Shown here piece by piece: positions 1 to 11,120 of a stretch of 64,000 nucleotides of DNA (positions within the stretch are counted from its first letter, which is position 1; each line of letters starts with the position of its first letter). This DNA is from Flammulina velutipes (lineage: Eukaryota > Basidiomycota > Agaricomycetes > Agaricales > Physalacriaceae): contig CM022377.1 in assembly GCA_011800155.1 (NCBI GenBank), forward strand, positions 1,116,001-1,180,000, read 5' to 3'. The notes beneath the pieces are model-generated. The model saw nothing but the letters and a program-made list of their open reading frames with translations. It was not told where the DNA came from and did no database searches. The translations under genes and the position numbers were made by a program.

Positions 1-33
1 GACCTAGACCCAACTTACTCAAGTCTATTGCAG

Positions 34-632
34 TATCACTTTTATTACACCTGCCCATTCCCAAACTGTCTCTTCTCAAAGAGGCAGATATCTCACTACA
101 AAGAGCATCTCAGAAAAGCACAGTACGTTTCCACTGCGCCACACATCACAATTCACTAATCCTCATTCCTCGCAGCAAAGGACCATCACCTGCATCCTCT
201 GACACCACTCCATCGAGGACAAAAGTCACGAAACTCCACCGTTCCAAGAAGCCATATGATCGTCCGTCGCTTAAAATACATCCAAGGTCCAAGCCGTCGC
301 TAGATTTTACGGGACACTCCGATGGCGACAAACCGTTAGTTCCTCGGTTGAACGAGCCTCGTGCTCCCACTCAAGCTCCTTTGCCTGGAGACTGGGCCCG
401 TCAGGCCCCCCTCGGCAGCGCGTACCATCTTCCCCCCGAAACTATGCCTCATGCAGCTCCGTTGGCGCCACATGCCGGTTACAATGCGGGCCTTTCCCCT
501 GCCAATGATTCTTTGGTCCCACCTGGAGGGACGCAGTGGCATCCTTGGCCCCCCGCCTGGATTCAGAATCAGGCAGTGCCGTTGCCCATGGTAGGACGGC
601 CCTACGACTCGAACTCCATGTATCCTCAGTAA
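34..632 (+). CDS. C2H2 zinc-finger protein, 3' part (5' end outside window)
   Basis: Two exons are visible, 34-122 and 176-632, separated by a 53-nt GT-AG intron, and the upstream acceptor CAG is at 31-33. The first exon plus the first base of the second encodes one classical finger, C-x4-C-x12-H-x4-H (CPFPNC ... EHLRKAH); the last His codon is split by the intron. The rest is a basic then Pro-rich low-complexity tail ending with TAA at 630. The architecture suggests a nuclear DNA-binding regulator, but one finger is not enough to name a target. The gene enters from the left edge, so its start and any further fingers are not seen. Confidence 0.75.
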
Positions 633-1199
633 TCAGCGGTGTTTCCGTAGTAAGGCATATTGTCACCTCTGCACGATTTCAATTTCATTATCTTGGCCTA
701 CCCTCACGAACTTTGTAACCATGTAGCACTCAGTTAGTATAAAGTACCTCTTATGAAAATATTCATTTATCGGGCAGAAATTTCACTCTCCACTTCAAAC
801 TACTTACTATCCCATCAGGATAAGTATGTCTTTTATAGGTATCAACATGATCAATGTCATCTCCGAATCGATATCATTCGCCGCCACCTCGTGGGTTCAC
901 TGGGCCAATTGCTCGGTTCACGATCGGATCTGAAGAAGGCGATATGATAGAAACGGTCGAGGGATACAATAAATAAGTACTATACAAGAAAACAAAGTTA
1001 CGGAACAAAGAAGGCTGTGAATATACAGAAACGTGCGAATGGAAGGAGTTCCTTCGCAGTTTTAGCCTCCCTCAAGACTCAGACTCAGTCAGAGTCCGAC
1101 CGGGCTCCATCCTCATCTTCCAAGTCGTCAGTACGCCCTCGCTTCTTCGGGGTGCGAACCCTCATCTCATGGCGTACATGGACCCGATTGTTGTACGTG
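633..1199. other. Intergenic stretch
   Basis: 3' flank of the zinc-finger gene and downstream flank of the minus-strand gene beyond it. Only short overlapping ORFs occur here and I see no convincing exon, repeat or RNA gene. Confidence 0.5.
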
Positions 1200-1207
1200 G
1201 CCACAGT

Positions 1208-4121
1208 CTACGGATGATCACGATTGTTAAGAAAATCTTCCCCCCACGAGGCATCTGGATAACGACTTACCCTTGTCAGAGACGTGGACCGAGGCAACGC
1301 AGGCGTCTTTTTCGAGGCATATATCTTGAAGACCCCACCGAAGCATTGCGCCTGCATGAGAGTTGTAGCGCCGCCCGGGATTGACGGGTTCAGCATCTGT
1401 GCCGACGTATCAAACGTCTTGTAGCTGAGGAGGAACATTCCTTCGTGTCGGACGGATATATCCTAGGGGCTCTCGGTCAGCACAAGTGGATATGAAAGCT
1501 ATAATGAAAAGTACGGGGAAAGCAAATACGATCATCTCCTTTCCGTTGTACTTTATCAAATTCGGGTTTTCCGATGTCGAGCCGTAGAGGACTTCATCGC
1601 TGTTCTGGAGACAGCTTTCGTACACAGGGATTCCCGTCTCGGGCTCAGTGAACAAGGGTGTTTCTGGAAGCCATACGTGAGTACCATCCGCGCCGGCTGC
1701 CTCCACCACAAAGGCAGTCGGGATTGCCCTTACCATTAGGACTGGGGACGTGTTTCTCATCCACTTTGTAGAGAAGCACGGAGCAAAGTGTGTAGGAAGT
1801 ATCGACACTGCTAAAAACAAATATTGAGTCCGGGTGATGACTGGAGCGATTCGATTCACACCTATAGTCCTGAATTTCTCTCTCCGTGCCCGGCCCTAGC
1901 TGCTCGAAATACCTGACCGTTACAACAGCGGGAGGATCTACAGCGCGTCGGTCCGCAGACGCGTGCTTATAATTACGTTCCGCGGAGGCATATCTTTGAA
2001 AGAACGGTCAGTCTAGAACGAGGCAAGTCGACGGAGGGCAGCAGCGCGTACTTTCTACCCAGCTTCGGGGACTGCAACTCCTGCAGTTGTGTACGAATCG
2101 TCTTTCCGGAAAATGGCCCGTTCGTATAAGTGATCGCCGTATTCATCAGATCTGCACCAAGAGGGGTGACGACGAGAGGAGGCGGCTGGCTCGTCATTTT
2201 ATAGACGAGGAGCTCGCAAGAGAGCTGCGCGTCGCGTTGGTAGTCCGAGGTGTTTTACGCCACGAGCGGTTGGGGGCGCAGTCGAGAGTCAAGATGAGAA
2301 GGAGCGCCAAAGGACAGGCTGAGAACCGGGAGCAAGGCGCTTTATGTTGTGAGATTCAAGACCCGATTTAAGGGCGATCAGCCACATTTGGGAGGCGCGG
2401 AGACATTAATCTTGACCGTTCAATTTCTTGCTGTTCCTGGAGGTTGTGGCCAGATGATTAGAAATGAAGTGACGATAGTTATGCAGTCATGGAGGCTGAA
2501 GAACGGCAGGTTCCGAATCGATGAAGATCCAGAGGGGACGACCACACGCGGGATGGATTCAATCTGGATTCTAGTAAGCGTAAACCCTTAGAGACGTTGA
2601 TGCCCAAATGTGGACGAACTATAGTAGTTTGGGGCATAGGGTATCCTGAAAACTCCTCTCCGTCCTGGAGGACCGTTTTCTGCTGATAACGCAACCCACG
2701 GCCGAACCCGCCCATCATACGCATGTCGTTCGAAGTTTGAGAACTCGCATCGCAGTTTTCATTCATCCATATGTTGCCGACTCGTTAGCGGATTTCCGTA
2801 AGGCTGCTGTAAGCTTAGATTCCCACGAGAGTTCCCATCCTGATCGACTAGATTTGCGATTTCGAAGAGCTTCGGGAGATGGACGTGATATTATCAGCCT
2901 CGTTGTAAGAGAAAAGGAGACCCGCTGCCGATTTCTCCGTTTGCACTAGCCACCTTTCAAGTTCATACAGCTCCGCTCGATGTCTCGGGTGGTGTAGTAT
3001 CCAGAGATAGGGTAATGTCCTTTAAACAACTTTAAACGAAACGGGAGCTGGAAGCTGCTGATGGAAAGAGGCTCGTCAGTGGTCAGTTCACCTGATGCGA
3101 ATCTTCCTCAGCCTGTGGCTGCTGACACTGACAGTGTCATACCTGCATCTACGCCGTGTCCACCGGGGGGGTGCTACCGCCTGAATATTGGGCTTGTATG
3201 AGGGGATATACATTAAAAATGACATGGTGCCACTAACCTGGTATCGAGAGGGGCATAGGTTGCATCCGTGTTCTGCAAAAGGAGGCAACAACGAGCATCG
3301 ACATCGATGGAGATTGAATTATTTCGCATGGAGATGTTGGTTCGAGCACGGATCGCGAGGGCGTAAGAAGTCTCCGACTGTCGTACCAGTGGCGTATTAA
3401 AACTGTTAAGCAGCGGAGCAGTCGCAGGGTGTGAGTTCATTTAAATGGCATGGCGGGCAGCGTCTCCCAAGGGACATTCATAGCATTTCCGTGAAAGCAA
3501 GTTGACTGTCCAATTATGGGCAAAAGCAACCATTCCTCTACGTGTAGGAGGATCGACACACTGCGGCTATTAACAGCGTCACTAACGGAGAGGAGATAGA
3601 CATTCCCACTTTTGTTTACGAAGTTGGAGCACCCTCAGCGCATGGAAAGTCAGTGGTCTGCGCGCCGTTAATTCATCAGTCACATATGTCGGAACTGACA
3701 CTCACACATTTAGCTCTTTTCCAAAGGGATGCGCAGCAGGCACTCCGACGTCCATGTCGCGCTTGCTGTAGTAGTTAACTAGGCTTAGTACGTTATCTAT
3801 GACGCACGAATTCATTCCAAACTCGACTCCATCCGCTATTACACGGAGGAAGTAGGAAGTGCACGATGCAACGTGCGGTGTCGTAACAAGAGAGTGTGGC
3901 CGTGCGGAACAGCAGAAGGAGCACTGGCAAGACCGAGACAAACGAGATTCGAAGACATTTCCGCGGAGCCCATTCTGTTTCGACGGAGAAACACTGGCAC
4001 CCTTGACAAAAGACTGGAGCGACAGGCAGCTGCAGTTCTCCGTTAAGGGCAGGTCCCGAGAGGAGGAGTAATGGCGGGTTGCTGAGCAAGGACACAGCAT
4101 CGCGGAGACGGTGTGTAACAT
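1208..4121 (-). CDS. Probable multi-exon transmembrane glycoprotein, structure unresolved (possibly decayed)
   Basis: I do not recognise a named family. Protein-like segments run along the minus strand in a consistent order. A hydrophobic helix lies near 3900-3960 (FVSVLPVLLLLF). Extracellular-looking pieces follow at about 3720 (YYSKRDMDVGVPAAHPFGKE), 3450-3640 (TTDFPCAEGAPTS, then HVEEWLLLPIIGQSTCF), 3220-3400, 2960-3060, 2480-2760, 1990-2250 (TSQPPPLVVTPLGADL) and 1660-1920 (KYFEQLGPGTEREIQDYRCE). A second hydrophobic helix is near 1500-1560 (EMIVFAFPVLFIIAFI), followed by a short tail. Several joins follow good GT-AG introns, for example 3' of LGRK. Others, near 2780, 2850 and 1730, need very short introns or frameshifts. 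A type of large surface protein with one helix near each end is the best reading; a partly degenerate gene is the alternative. End coordinates are approximate. Confidence 0.45.
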
Positions 4122-4251
4122 GGGAACATTTTAGGTATGTACGCTCGAGAAGGTGGCTGGAGAAATGCTTTACGGAAACCGGGCCGATGGCCGAATAAGT
4201 TTATAAGTCTAGGCCAAACGAGCACTTCATCTTTCTCTTGCAGCTACTACG

Positions 4252-5260
4252 ATGGTCTCGGGCCATGATATTCTCTACGAGGCTGAAACGCATCATGTCA
4301 ATGGCAATGTCGAAAAGTGTTTCGAGCTCTACCAGCGAGCTATCAAGAAGATTATCAAGGACGAAATTGTGACGGCCCAAGCGCGTGGGACGATCCCAGC
4401 CAACGTACGCGGCGTGCCTCGCGAAACACTTGGAATGGCCTGGCAGAACTTTCTTGGTCTATTCAAAGATCCTCAACTGCATAAAACGAAAGATATGTCA
4501 CTAGAGACACGCGCCACGTTATCTGAAACCGTACTCTCATATCGTCGTAGGCAACTCTCCGGAGGCTTGCAAGCTCCTTTTATCTTTCAAACCAAAGTCC
4601 TCTCACGACTTTCCCGGCTTCAAAACGGACAAGGCCCAGCTCATGCTCAAGGGAATGCAGATTACCGCGGGATTGACCTTGGGGCTTCTGGCCTGGGATA
4701 GCGGGGACCGTCCGGGTGCTCTCAAGTTTTACCGCTCTGCGCTCGACCTCGCGGCTGAATATGAAGGCTTTAACGATCCTTCCAAAGCGGCTATTGGCTG
4801 GGAAACCTTTGTCGCCGACGAAGTATCCGAAATCCGAGGGAACTCTGCCATTCTTATGGCTACCGACGAGTTCAACACTACAGCGGCGGAGGTACTCTAC
4901 GGACAGGAAGGCACGAAGCGCAAGGACGTTCTAGGTGGCGTTGGAATCCAGCGTGTCGAAGGCGACGGTAGTATTTCGTTCGTGGATAATGCTCAGGTTG
5001 CGAGCGACAAGTGTAACGGCTGTGGAAAGAGGGATGCGAAGATGCAGAAGTGTAGTGCATGCAAACGCGTTGCTTGTAAGTGACTTGGATTTCCAAATCG
5101 TCTCATGGCCGACGATTCTGTAGACTGTGGCGCAGCGTGCCAGAAAGCAGATTGGCCGTATGTATCTCTTATTATGCATTTATGAATGAGTTTATCTATT
5201 TCCTGTAGGTCCCACAAAGCCCCATGCAAAGCAGCTCGTGCTTCGTCCAATTGGGATTGA
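4252..5260 (+). CDS. MYND-type zinc-finger protein, copy 1 (non-canonical AT-AG first intron)
   Basis: Exons 4252-4492, 4551-5075, 5124-5157 and 5209-5260 would give 283 aa. The C-terminus is a MYND finger assembled across introns 2 and 3: CNGCGKRDAKMQKCSACKRV, then YCGAACQKADW, then SHKAPC, supplying the expected C-x2-C, C-x2-C, YC-x3-C and H-x3-C ligands. The N-terminal 240 residues look helical and repeat-like, but I recognise no named domain there. A close paralogue lies inverted at 8254-9260 with the same exon lengths after intron 1. In that copy intron 1 begins GTATGC. Here the same position reads ATATGT (4493), so normal splicing needs a rare AT-AG intron (4493-4550). If it is not removed, translation shifts frame and stops after 149 aa without the finger. 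MYND domains bind proline-rich partners and the gene is probably regulatory. This copy may be losing function. Confidence 0.75.
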
Positions 5261-5591
5261 ATGTTAAACGTCCATGACTCTTTCTTTGTATCCATGTTTC
5301 GTGGTGTACATACTATCCTGTATTTGTTTCCGAAATCTGTACTGGTAGTCCTTAGCAGATGTTGATCGAATCAAACGTTGCCTTCTCACATCGACGACCT
5401 CCGATATCTTCGTTCACATTTGCCGCTCTTTCAAGTTATCATTCTTCCTCCTACCTTTACTGGCACGTGTAACATGTCAACTGGCAGTGTAACTGGGACA
5501 GACATTTCAGGCGAATAACATTCATGACCTTCCTCAAAGTTAACTAGTACATATACAAAGTTTACAACAATCGTAACCAAACCCTCACGCC
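5261..5591. other. Intergenic stretch
   Basis: Convergent 3' ends of the MYND copy 1 gene and the following minus-strand gene. No ORF or repeat of note. Confidence 0.5.
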
Positions 5592-6858
5592 TCAGGCAGC
5601 AACAAGCTTCGAAGCCGACCTTTCGTGATGATGATGCCTTCTTTCTCCGTCTGACCTGTGCTCTTTTCTCGACCCCGACGACGAATGGTGGTGGTGGTGA
5701 TGGTGGCGCTTCGAAGTCTCCGGGACACTGGCAGGCGGTTCTGCGTTGAAAGGAGGCGCAATGGGAACAGGCAAACCAGCAAGCCTATCTAGTCTTTTGA
5801 CACGCTCCTGTTCGTCCTCTAGCTTTGACCTAGAAGGTGGCGCCTCCGAGGCGTATCTCTTATGGCTTCTTGAGGATGTGGGCTCCTTGGGTGATTCCCT
5901 GTCATCCTCTACCCTTCTCCCCTTATCTTCAGAACGCCTCCTCGAAGAGCTGTGGTGCGAGTGTTTGCTATCCTTGGACGACGAGTCCCTGTTCACTCTG
6001 TCTTCAGAACGCCTGCTCGAAGACGAAGAGACGACTCGTCGTTCCTCCTCCGCCTTCACCTCCGATACTCTCCCCTTCCCCTTTTCCTCCATCTCTTTCT
6101 CCTTCGACCTCCGCAAAGAGAACTTCCTCTCCCTAACTGGCGCCTCTGACTCCCTCCTGGGAGCGGGCGCTGTCGATGGTTGACGCAAAGAGAACGCCCT
6201 ACGCGGGACCTCACAATCCGACGTCGTTTTAGCTCGACCCCTCCCGATGAAACTCTGTTTCTCCTCCGGGAACACGGACGAGTTTGCAGAGGCCACGCTC
6301 TGGGTCCGGAGGAGACCGCGCTTCTCGTCATCGGTGATTACTTTCCGTGTTGTAGCTGACCGTCGAAGGCCTTGCACGACGCCTTGCAGTTTGGGAAGGG
6401 CAGCGCGCCGTGCGGCGTCGAAGAATCGGGAAGTGCTCTTCCCGGCGCTCGGGTCAGAGGGAGAAGACGTTGGGGAGGTTATCGCGCTGGGAGGGAGGAA
6501 GTCTTCGAACTTGTAGGGGGTGTCCCCGACATCTATCTTGCTAGGCCTTTTCTTCCCGTCTAATAATTTGGTGAGCGCTTAAATCTCGACGCAGTGCGCA
6601 GCACCCACCTGCAAAGGCTTCAGGCCGCTCAGCGGCTATGTTCTTCTCCTTTACACGCCCTGCAATCTCATATTCAGAGCCTGGTACGCCCTTGTAGCGA
6701 ATCCCGTGAGAGTCGCTGAAAGTATAAGTTTGTGTATCTGCGTCGTACGCAGTACACTTCAGGCCGCCCAGGCGGTATTCATCCTACACACGACTCAGAT
6801 GGCTTCTAAGAATGATAAAATCGGAACTCACCTCGTCGTATTGTGTCCAGCGGCCCAT
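5592..6858 (-). CDS. Uncharacterised Ser/Arg/His-rich fungal protein
   Basis: Three exons, 6858-6832, 6783-6609 and 6559-5592, join cleanly through introns of 48 and 49 nt. The start ATG at 6858 was chosen because it opens the conserved-looking N-terminus MGRWTQYDEDEYRLGGLKC, continuing into YDADTQTYTFSDSHGIRYKG. This resembles the N-terminal block of a widespread fungal family of unknown role, and I give no function. The remaining 300 residues are low complexity: RS-type and charged segments (SRRSEDR, KEKEMEEKGKGR) and a run of seven histidines near the C-terminus. Many Arg/Ser dipeptides suggest phosphorylation and possible nuclear location, but that is inference. The large plus-strand ORFs over this gene are shadows of the biased composition. 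It sits between the two inverted MYND genes. Confidence 0.65.
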
Positions 6859-7440
6859 GGGGGAAGGAAGATAGGCAATAGTGGCGCATGGCTGTTGTGG
6901 GGACTTTCATATAAAGATCCATCAGGGTCACTGATCGTGGGTCGGCCTCAGATGGCCTCATGTAAACGTCGAGGCTTGTGCTGTGTGTATTCAGATTCAC
7001 TGGTATGCAGTAGCACCGAATGGCACGCATAGCGGTAGATCACGATCACGATGATAGTTACCCGTTACTGAATGTTTGAGGGAAGTACATACTGTCTACG
7101 ATGGCGAAAAACAACCGATAGCGTCGATGTGAAGATGCCGGTGTTACATAGTCCTCGACGCGATGTGATGACAGCGGAAGACGACGTGAAGATGTATTGA
7201 GCGATTGCGCCACACTACAGCCACTGAAATTTGTGCAACTTGCTTGGGGGGCCAAATAATCGGGAAAACCGTATGCAATTAGCTCGAGTCGTATCGAAGG
7301 AATATATAAGTGGTGGTGGTGATAATGTCCATGCAAATGTCTGTGTAATGCGAAAATCAACTCCCGTCACGGTCCTTCAGCAAAGTTAGGAGCTCTATAA
7401 GATGGAGAACAGACGGGAAAACACACCCTCTGAACTACGC
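6859..7440. other. Intergenic stretch with one TGCGCCACA motif
   Basis: Between two minus-strand genes. Holds one copy of the recurrent TGCGCCACA 9-mer at 7206-7214. The short ORFs are not coding-like. Confidence 0.5.
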
Positions 7441-8070
7441 TCATGCAACCAAATGTCCACCAACGACCGCTGAAAGGAGGGCAACGACCAGTCCAAGCAG
7501 CGCGCTGTGGTTCGAGGTGGTACCAACCAATGCCGACGCAGCATTGTCGGACGTCGCAGACGACGGCTCCGATGTCGATGTTGACGTTGTGGATGCTCTC
7601 GTCGACGTCCCGCTCCCACTTGCAGAGCTACTCTGTGACGTTGACGACGACGAGACGGATGTTATGGTAAACGACAAGCTTGTGCTCGTCGACGCGAGGT
7701 TGCAGAACTGGGATGCGAGATTCTCCGCTGCCTGCAGCTCGGATGGGCAGCCCGTGTTCTCGGTGGAAGTGATGCAGTCGGTGAGGGAGTTGGTAAAGGC
7801 AGAGCTTCCGCAATAGCAGTTGACATCTGCAATGTTGGTGCAGTTGGCCAGGCTTATGGAAAGCTGGAGGCAGTCGGTTACGCATGCTGGGTATCCGCTG
7901 AGGCTTGGTAGGTCCGCAGTGAGCGTGCTGCTGCTGCTGGCACTGGCACTGGACGACCCGACGCTGCCTGAGATGGCGGTCCCCGTTACACTGCCCGTTA
8001 TTGTGCTACTGGATTGCGCATGGGCCAGTAAAGGTAGGAGGAAGAAGGATAGAGAGAGCGACAAATGCAT
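7441..8070 (-). CDS. CFEM-domain GPI-anchored surface protein
   Basis: A single-exon gene of 209 aa. Residues 1-18 are a clear signal peptide (MHLSLSLSFFLLPLLAHA). Residues around 55-120 hold a CFEM domain with eight cysteines in the usual order (PAC, TDC, ANC, VNCYC, TDC, GC, FC). A long Ser/Thr-rich stalk follows, then a C-terminal hydrophobic tail (HSALLGLVVALLSAVVGGH), as expected for GPI anchoring. CFEM proteins are fungal extracellular or cell-wall proteins; some capture haem and some act in host interaction. The start was set at the Met opening the signal peptide, not the in-frame Met 13 codons upstream. The Asp that precedes the fourth Cys in haem-binding members is at the position reading ADVNC, so haem binding is possible but unproven. 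Confidence 0.88.
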   Translation of the reverse strand: MHLSLSLSFFLLPLLAHAQSSSTITGSVTGTAISGSVGSSSASASSSSTLTADLPSLSGYPACVTDCLQLSISLANCTNIADVNCYCGSSAFTNSLTDCITSTENTGCPSELQAAENLASQFCNLASTSTSLSFTITSVSSSSTSQSSSASGSGTSTRASTTSTSTSEPSSATSDNAASALVGTTSNHSALLGLVVALLSAVVGGHLVA

Positions 8071-8253
8071 TTTGAACGAATTTCGGTGGTCGTCGAGGTG
8101 GGAAGGCAACGACTGATTCGATCAATATCTGCCAAAGACTACCACAACGATTTCGGTATAGAAGTACAGGATGCTATGTACACTACAAAATATGGATACA
8201 GAGGATGAATTACGATTATTGTTTCTTAATTTGTAGCAGGGAGTGTTCAATGT

Positions 8254-9260
8254 TCAATTCCAAGCGGAGGATGCACGAGCTGCTTTGCACGGGCCTTTGT
8301 GGGATCTACGTCAAATAGATGAGCTCATGAACAAGGAGATAAATAGCGATACATACGGCCAATCTGCTTTCTGACACGCTGCGCCACAATCTAACAAACC
8401 GTTAACCATATGAGACAATCTAAAAACCAAAGTTACTCACACGCAACGCGTCTGCACGCACCACACTTTTGCATCTTCGCATCCCTCTTTCCACAACCGT
8501 TACACTTGTCGCTCGCAACCTGAACGTTGTTTACGAACGAGACACTACCATCGCCCTCGACGCGTTTAACCCCAATGCCACCGAGAACGTCCTTGCGCTT
8601 CGTGTCTTCCTGTCCATGGATTATACCCGCCGCTGTAGTGTTGAACTCGTCGTTAGCCATAAGAATGGCAGAGTTCTCTCGAACTTCAGATACTTCGTTG
8701 GCGACATAGGTTTCCCAGCCAATAGCCGCCTTGTAAATATTGTTAAAGCCCTCGTACTCTGCCGCAAGGTCGAGAGCAGAGCGGTAAAACTTGAGAGCAC
8801 CTGGACGGTCCCCGCTATCCCAAGCCATGAGACCCAGAGTCAGCCCAGCGGTAATCTGCATTCCCTTGAGCATGAGCTGGGCCTTGTCCGTTTTGAAACG
8901 CGGAAAGTCGTGCGTGGACTTTGGTTTGAAGGCTGTGAGGAGTTTGTAAGCCTCAGGAGAGTTGTCTACAACGACGTGAGTATCCTTTCATATACAGTGG
9001 CGCAGTGGCATACCTTTCGTCTTGTGCAACTGTGGGTCCTTAAAGAACCCAACAAAGTTCCGCCAGGCCATTCCAAGGGTCTCTCGAGGTACGTCGCGCA
9101 TGCTGGCTGGGATCATCGACGCCGTACGCATCTGAGCGGTCACAATTTCATCCTTGGTAATCTTCTTGATAGCTCGCTGGTAGAGCTCGAAGCACTTGTC
9201 GACATTGCCTCTGCTGTACTGCGTTTCAGCGTCGACGAACAAATCGTAGCCAGAGACCAT
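8254..9260 (-). CDS. MYND-type zinc-finger protein, copy 2 (intact)
   Basis: Exons 9260-9014, 8965-8441, 8390-8357 and 8305-8254 give 285 aa with all four junctions in frame. The C-terminal MYND finger is complete (CNGCGKRDAKMQKCGACRRV, YCGAACQKADW, SHKGPC). The protein is nearly the same as copy 1 at 4252-5260, with exons 2, 3 and 4 of identical length, so the pair is an inverted duplication with about 3 kb between. Intron 1 here has a normal donor (GTATGC at 9013). The upstream in-frame extension past the ATG at 9260 is ignored because similarity to copy 1 begins exactly at MVSGYD/MVSGHD. Function is unknown; MYND fingers usually mediate binding to proline-rich partners. A 311-aa ORF on the opposite strand is a shadow of this gene. 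Confidence 0.85.
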
Positions 9261-9677
9261 CGTGGTATTAAGAAAAGAATGTACGAGAACAAGCGAACAA
9301 GACGCGTCTGGATCAAACGATGCGTCATCGGCCAAACAAGTAAACAGGTGCACTCCCACGCCCACACTTACGCCACCACGGGCGGCTTTGCTCTTATTCT
9401 CTAGTGTGCCCCGGGTGTCTTTGAATGCATTACTCTGGGTATTCAGTGTACTTTGACTCTGCCTCTTCCAATCTTTGTTGTTCCTGTCAAATGAAAGGAC
9501 CCTGCTCGTCAAAGACCTCAAAATATCAGCGAGCCTCATTGTTGACTGGCCATGTTTATCGGGATGCTTTGACCGGGACCATTGGTCCCTTCAAGAGCAT
9601 TGTCCTGTGCTCTTTGACCTCTGGGGCTCTCTATAAAAGTGCTAGATGAGCTCCTCCATCCATCGGAGACCCGAACC
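9261..9677. other. Shared divergent promoter region
   Basis: Lies between the divergent MYND copy 2 and C2H2 genes. It contains a TATA-like box for the rightward gene (listed separately) and no convincing ORF. Confidence 0.5.
9632..9639 (+). promoter_or_regulatory. TATA box of the C2H2 gene
   Basis: TATAAAAG lies 38 bp before the ATG at 9678, a good position for a fungal core promoter with a short leader. Confidence 0.5.
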
Positions 9678-10729
9678 ATGCCTGCTATCCGCACCGACGC
9701 TGACAGAGTAAGTCGACCCTCTTAATCCAATGCTCAAGCTGACCAAAGCATTAGCTCACAACCAAATGCCCCCAGGAGGGCTGCGACTACCAGCTGTCAA
9801 AAAACAGCCACCTGAGACGGCACTTTGACTATGCACACAACACTGGGCCAAAGTACGTCCTTTGGATCCTTTTAATATTACCAAGCTAACATCTTACCTC
9901 TCCCAATAGGCGCTACCAGTGCGTATGGGAAGGATGCAGTTACTCCGATGTGCAGAAGTCCAACTTTGACGACCACATGAACGTTCAGTAAGTCTATATT
10001 CCATGTCTTCTCAGTCTCAGTCTCTTACTAATCATGACCTCTATCTACAGCCTCAAGCGGAAGCCGTACAGCTGCCCTGACTGTATTCTTACGTTCGCGA
10101 ACCGTGGCGGACTGCATCATCATAGACGTCTTAAACACAACTATGTTTCTCCCTTGACGAGGAGGCGGTCTACTGTACATCAGGATGCGCCCGCAAATCC
10201 CGAGCTTGTGTCCCAGTCCAATCCTTCCCCTCCAGTGGCTATTAGTGTCGGTAAACCCAGGTCACTACCGTATCCTTTCAAACGGCGAGCTACTGTCCAG
10301 GAAAAGGTCAATGATACACAGATCGCATCTGCCCAGCTTCCGTTCTGTTCAGCTTATCCCTCTCCCCCATCCTCCGCCTCGTCCACATCTTCATCCACAT
10401 ACACCTCCTCGTCCTCTTCATCCTCTTCCTCTTCATCAGCTTCCCTTCCTCCTCCTCCCCCTCCTTCCTCAATTGCGCCCGTCTTTCCCATCCCGCCTCC
10501 AACCACTCGACACATCCGGCGCCTGGTCCCCTACCCACCGCCTCCCCCAGGCCTCTTCCGAGTGCTCCGCCTCAGAAAGGACATTCCCCCGCTCCGAGCT
10601 CTCCTACGCACGCCTGCTTCTGCCTGGAGCCTCCCCGCCGTCAACTTCGACATCGCCCTGCCCAGGAAGTTCACACTTCCGCCCATCTCTGACTTGTTCA
10701 AGGTGGCTGATTCGCGGTCTCAGACTTGA
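9678..10729 (+). CDS. Three-finger C2H2 zinc-finger protein
   Basis: Exons 9678-9707, 9755-9852, 9910-9987 and 10051-10729 give 294 aa in frame. Three consecutive fingers fill the first third: C-x4-C ... H-x4-H (KCPQEGCDYQLSKNSHLRRH), then QCVWEGCSYSDVQKSNFDDH and SCPDCILTFANRGGLHHH. The closely spaced fingers with TGPKRYQC and LKRKPYSC linkers suggest sequence-specific DNA binding in the nucleus. The rest is Ser/Pro-rich, with a run of serines near residues 145-165 and a poly-Pro stretch, as in activation domains. A strong TATA-like box precedes the start. No orthologue name can be given from sequence alone. Confidence 0.85.
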
Positions 10730-11120
10730 CTCACACACTCGTTTGAATTTATTATTCATACAAGCTTGCGCACTCGTTGTTATCTTTTTTCTCTACTCCA
10801 TGTATCAGTATGTTCAAAGCAAACATGAATATGATCTCGAGCTTGAAGAACCTCATTTTGCGCCACAATAAAAAAGTCATAATTCAATCAAATAAGAAAC
10901 CCAACAAAAAATCAATCTATTCGATCTACATAAACTACGTACTGACATGGATTCTACCAAGTAAAGTCCATCCGTACCACTCCGCCCTCAGAAAGCATGA
11001 ATGTCCCAAGTAGATTTGACCATTAATCCAACTACAGCAGCCTCACTTTACAAATTAGTATATATACAGCAAAATCCAACGGCCAACTCCATCGTCGTGC
11101 CGGAGACTGGAGAGAGGGGT
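10730..11120. other. Convergent 3' flanks
   Basis: AT-rich downstream region between the converging C2H2 and RTF1 genes. Holds one TGCGCCACA motif at 10859-10867. No coding evidence. Confidence 0.5.

Noticed and set aside
5660..5720. Seven-His run as a cloning tag or vector artefact
   Set aside because: It sits inside a long natural low-complexity tail with mixed His, Ser and Arg codons and continues in frame to the native stop.
5746..6183. Plus-strand Ser/Leu-rich ORF over the low-complexity gene
   Set aside because: It mirrors the RS/charged codons of the minus-strand gene, whose exons and N-terminal block are well supported.
8469..9404. A 311-aa plus-strand ORF opposite MYND copy 2
   Set aside because: The minus strand encodes a complete MYND protein with conserved splicing, and the plus-strand product shows no domain. 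The long ORF follows from codon bias of the real gene.
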